Position numbers and translations under genes: made by a program
DNA from: Clostridiales bacterium
GTDB taxonomy: Bacteria; Bacillota; Clostridia; Oscillospirales; Acutalibacteraceae
Reading direction: 5' to 3'
Assembly: GCA_021200075.1 (NCBI GenBank)
Contig: JAJQGZ010000055.1
Coordinates: 1 to 5,236 of the forward strand
DNA length: 5,236 nt
Shown: piece by piece, positions 4,674 through 5,236 of the stretch
Layout of the letters: every line of letters begins with the position of its first letter
How positions within the stretch are numbered: the stretch's first letter is position 1
The notes under the pieces: generated by a model
What the model saw: only the letters and a program-made list of their open reading frames with translations
Database searches by the model: none
What the model was told of the DNA's origin: nothing

Positions 4674-5159
4674 GTGTCATTTAATCAGAGTACGGAGCGC
4701 CGTATGATCTCCGTTGCATATTTTGCTGTAAAAAAAATTGCTGAAATTCAGCGAAAAATCTATCCGGAAAATTTTTCGTCGGAGTATGCGTATATAATTT
4801 CCTATCTTTGCGATAACGAGGATAAAAATATTTTTCAGCGTGATATTGAAAGAGAATTTCACATCGGCCGCTCCACGGTTTCCAACGCTTTAAAGGAGCT
4901 TGAAAAACAAGGGCTTGTTGAGCGTAAAAGCGTTATCATAGACGCACGCCTGAAAATGGTCAGGGCAACTCGAGGGGCAAAAATGATAAACGACGCCTGT
5001 AAAAAGGAAATTGAAAATTTTGTTTCCGACTTTTTTTCCGATGTCAATGAAAAGGATTATGAAATTCTTTCAAGCGTAATTTCACGGTTGTACGATAAGA
5101 CGAAAGAAAAAAAGAAACGGAGTAATCTGAATTCCATCGCTTTTCAAAATGAAAATTAA
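4674..5159 (+). CDS. MarR-family winged-helix transcriptional regulator
   Basis: A dimeric DNA-binding regulator, usually a repressor relieved by a small ligand or stress signal. The 161-residue protein has the MarR plan: N-terminal dimerisation helices (about 8-45), a winged helix-turn-helix with FQRDIEREFHIGRSTVSNAL (54-73; recognition helix about 65-79), KELEKQGLVERK, a wing containing the family DxR signature (D90, R92 in IIDARLKMVRAT), then C-terminal helices and a Lys-rich end. The start is GTG 4674, with a modest AAAGGCGG at 4660-4667; ATG 4704 (residue 11) is a weaker alternative. It is divergent from the polysaccharide-control operon across about 240 bases with shared repeats, so it probably controls that operon and itself. 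The frame is clean. I cannot name an orthologue or ligand. Confidence 0.88.
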   Translation: MSFNQSTERRMISVAYFAVKKIAEIQRKIYPENFSSEYAYIISYLCDNEDKNIFQRDIEREFHIGRSTVSNALKELEKQGLVERKSVIIDARLKMVRATRGAKMINDACKKEIENFVSDFFSDVNEKDYEILSSVISRLYDKTKEKKKRSNLNSIAFQNEN

Positions 5160-5236
5160 AACGGAACTGTCTTTGGACGATGTAGGGACGGATAGTATGT
5201 CAATAGGGACATGGTTTACAACTTTTTATCATTTCT
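5160..5236. other. intergenic end of window with a repeated TAGGGAC
   Basis: No gene is visible after the MarR stop and there is no clear terminator hairpin. TAGGGAC occurs at 5183-5189 and again at 5204-5210, and TGTCAATAGGGACATGG (5198-5214) resembles the ends I associate with some clostridial insertion sequences. It may be the edge of a mobile element lying to the right, but no transposase sequence is present to support this. Confidence 0.3.

Overview
The window looks like a low-GC Gram-positive chromosome, most probably a gut Clostridia/Ruminococcaceae-type bacterium. The signs are AT-rich intergenic DNA, strong GGAGG ribosome binding sites, consensus sigma-A promoters (TTGACA-17-TATTAT), a Bacillota-type split tyrosine kinase system and a YbaK/ProX-type editing protein. 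This placement is inference; no rRNA or tRNA is present.

Layout. Positions 1-144 are AT-rich, with a possible insertion-sequence end or terminator near 20-75. At 145-417 (minus) is a small Phd/YefM-type antitoxin gene broken by two opposite single-base A-tract indels. At 520-1258 (minus) is a Fic-domain gene with an intact catalytic motif, broken by a +1 A-tract frameshift and an amber stop near the 3' end. Both genes keep good promoters with palindromes at the -10/+1 region. Next comes a minus-strand operon running from a promoter at 4469-4497 to a hairpin at 1386-1424: a Wzz/CpsC/YveK chain-length regulator and kinase activator (3618-4431, heavily damaged), a CpsD/YwqD tyrosine kinase (restored 2753-3618, tyrosine tail frameshifted), a CpsB/YwqE PHP-type tyrosine phosphatase (2018-2734, intact) and a prolyl-tRNA editing family protein (1441-2001, intact). 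A MarR-like regulator (4674-5159, plus) is transcribed divergently, and copies of AATACTTT lie at both promoters between them.

How it fits together. In known systems the membrane modulator activates the cytoplasmic kinase, the kinase autophosphorylates its C-terminal tyrosine cluster, and the PHP phosphatase removes the phosphates; the cycle controls polymerisation and export of capsule or exopolysaccharide. The gene order modulator-kinase-phosphatase matches Bacillus ywqCDE. No glycosyltransferase, flippase or polymerase gene lies in the window, so this is a stand-alone control module, with an aminoacyl-tRNA editing gene as its last gene.

The most striking feature is the density of lesions. 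Four of the seven genes are disrupted: five single-base length changes (four in A/T runs) and up to four in-frame stops. Three neighbours are clean. Homopolymer sequencing error could explain part of this, but not the in-frame stops, so real decay or inactivation of the modulator and both toxin-antitoxin-like genes is a serious possibility.
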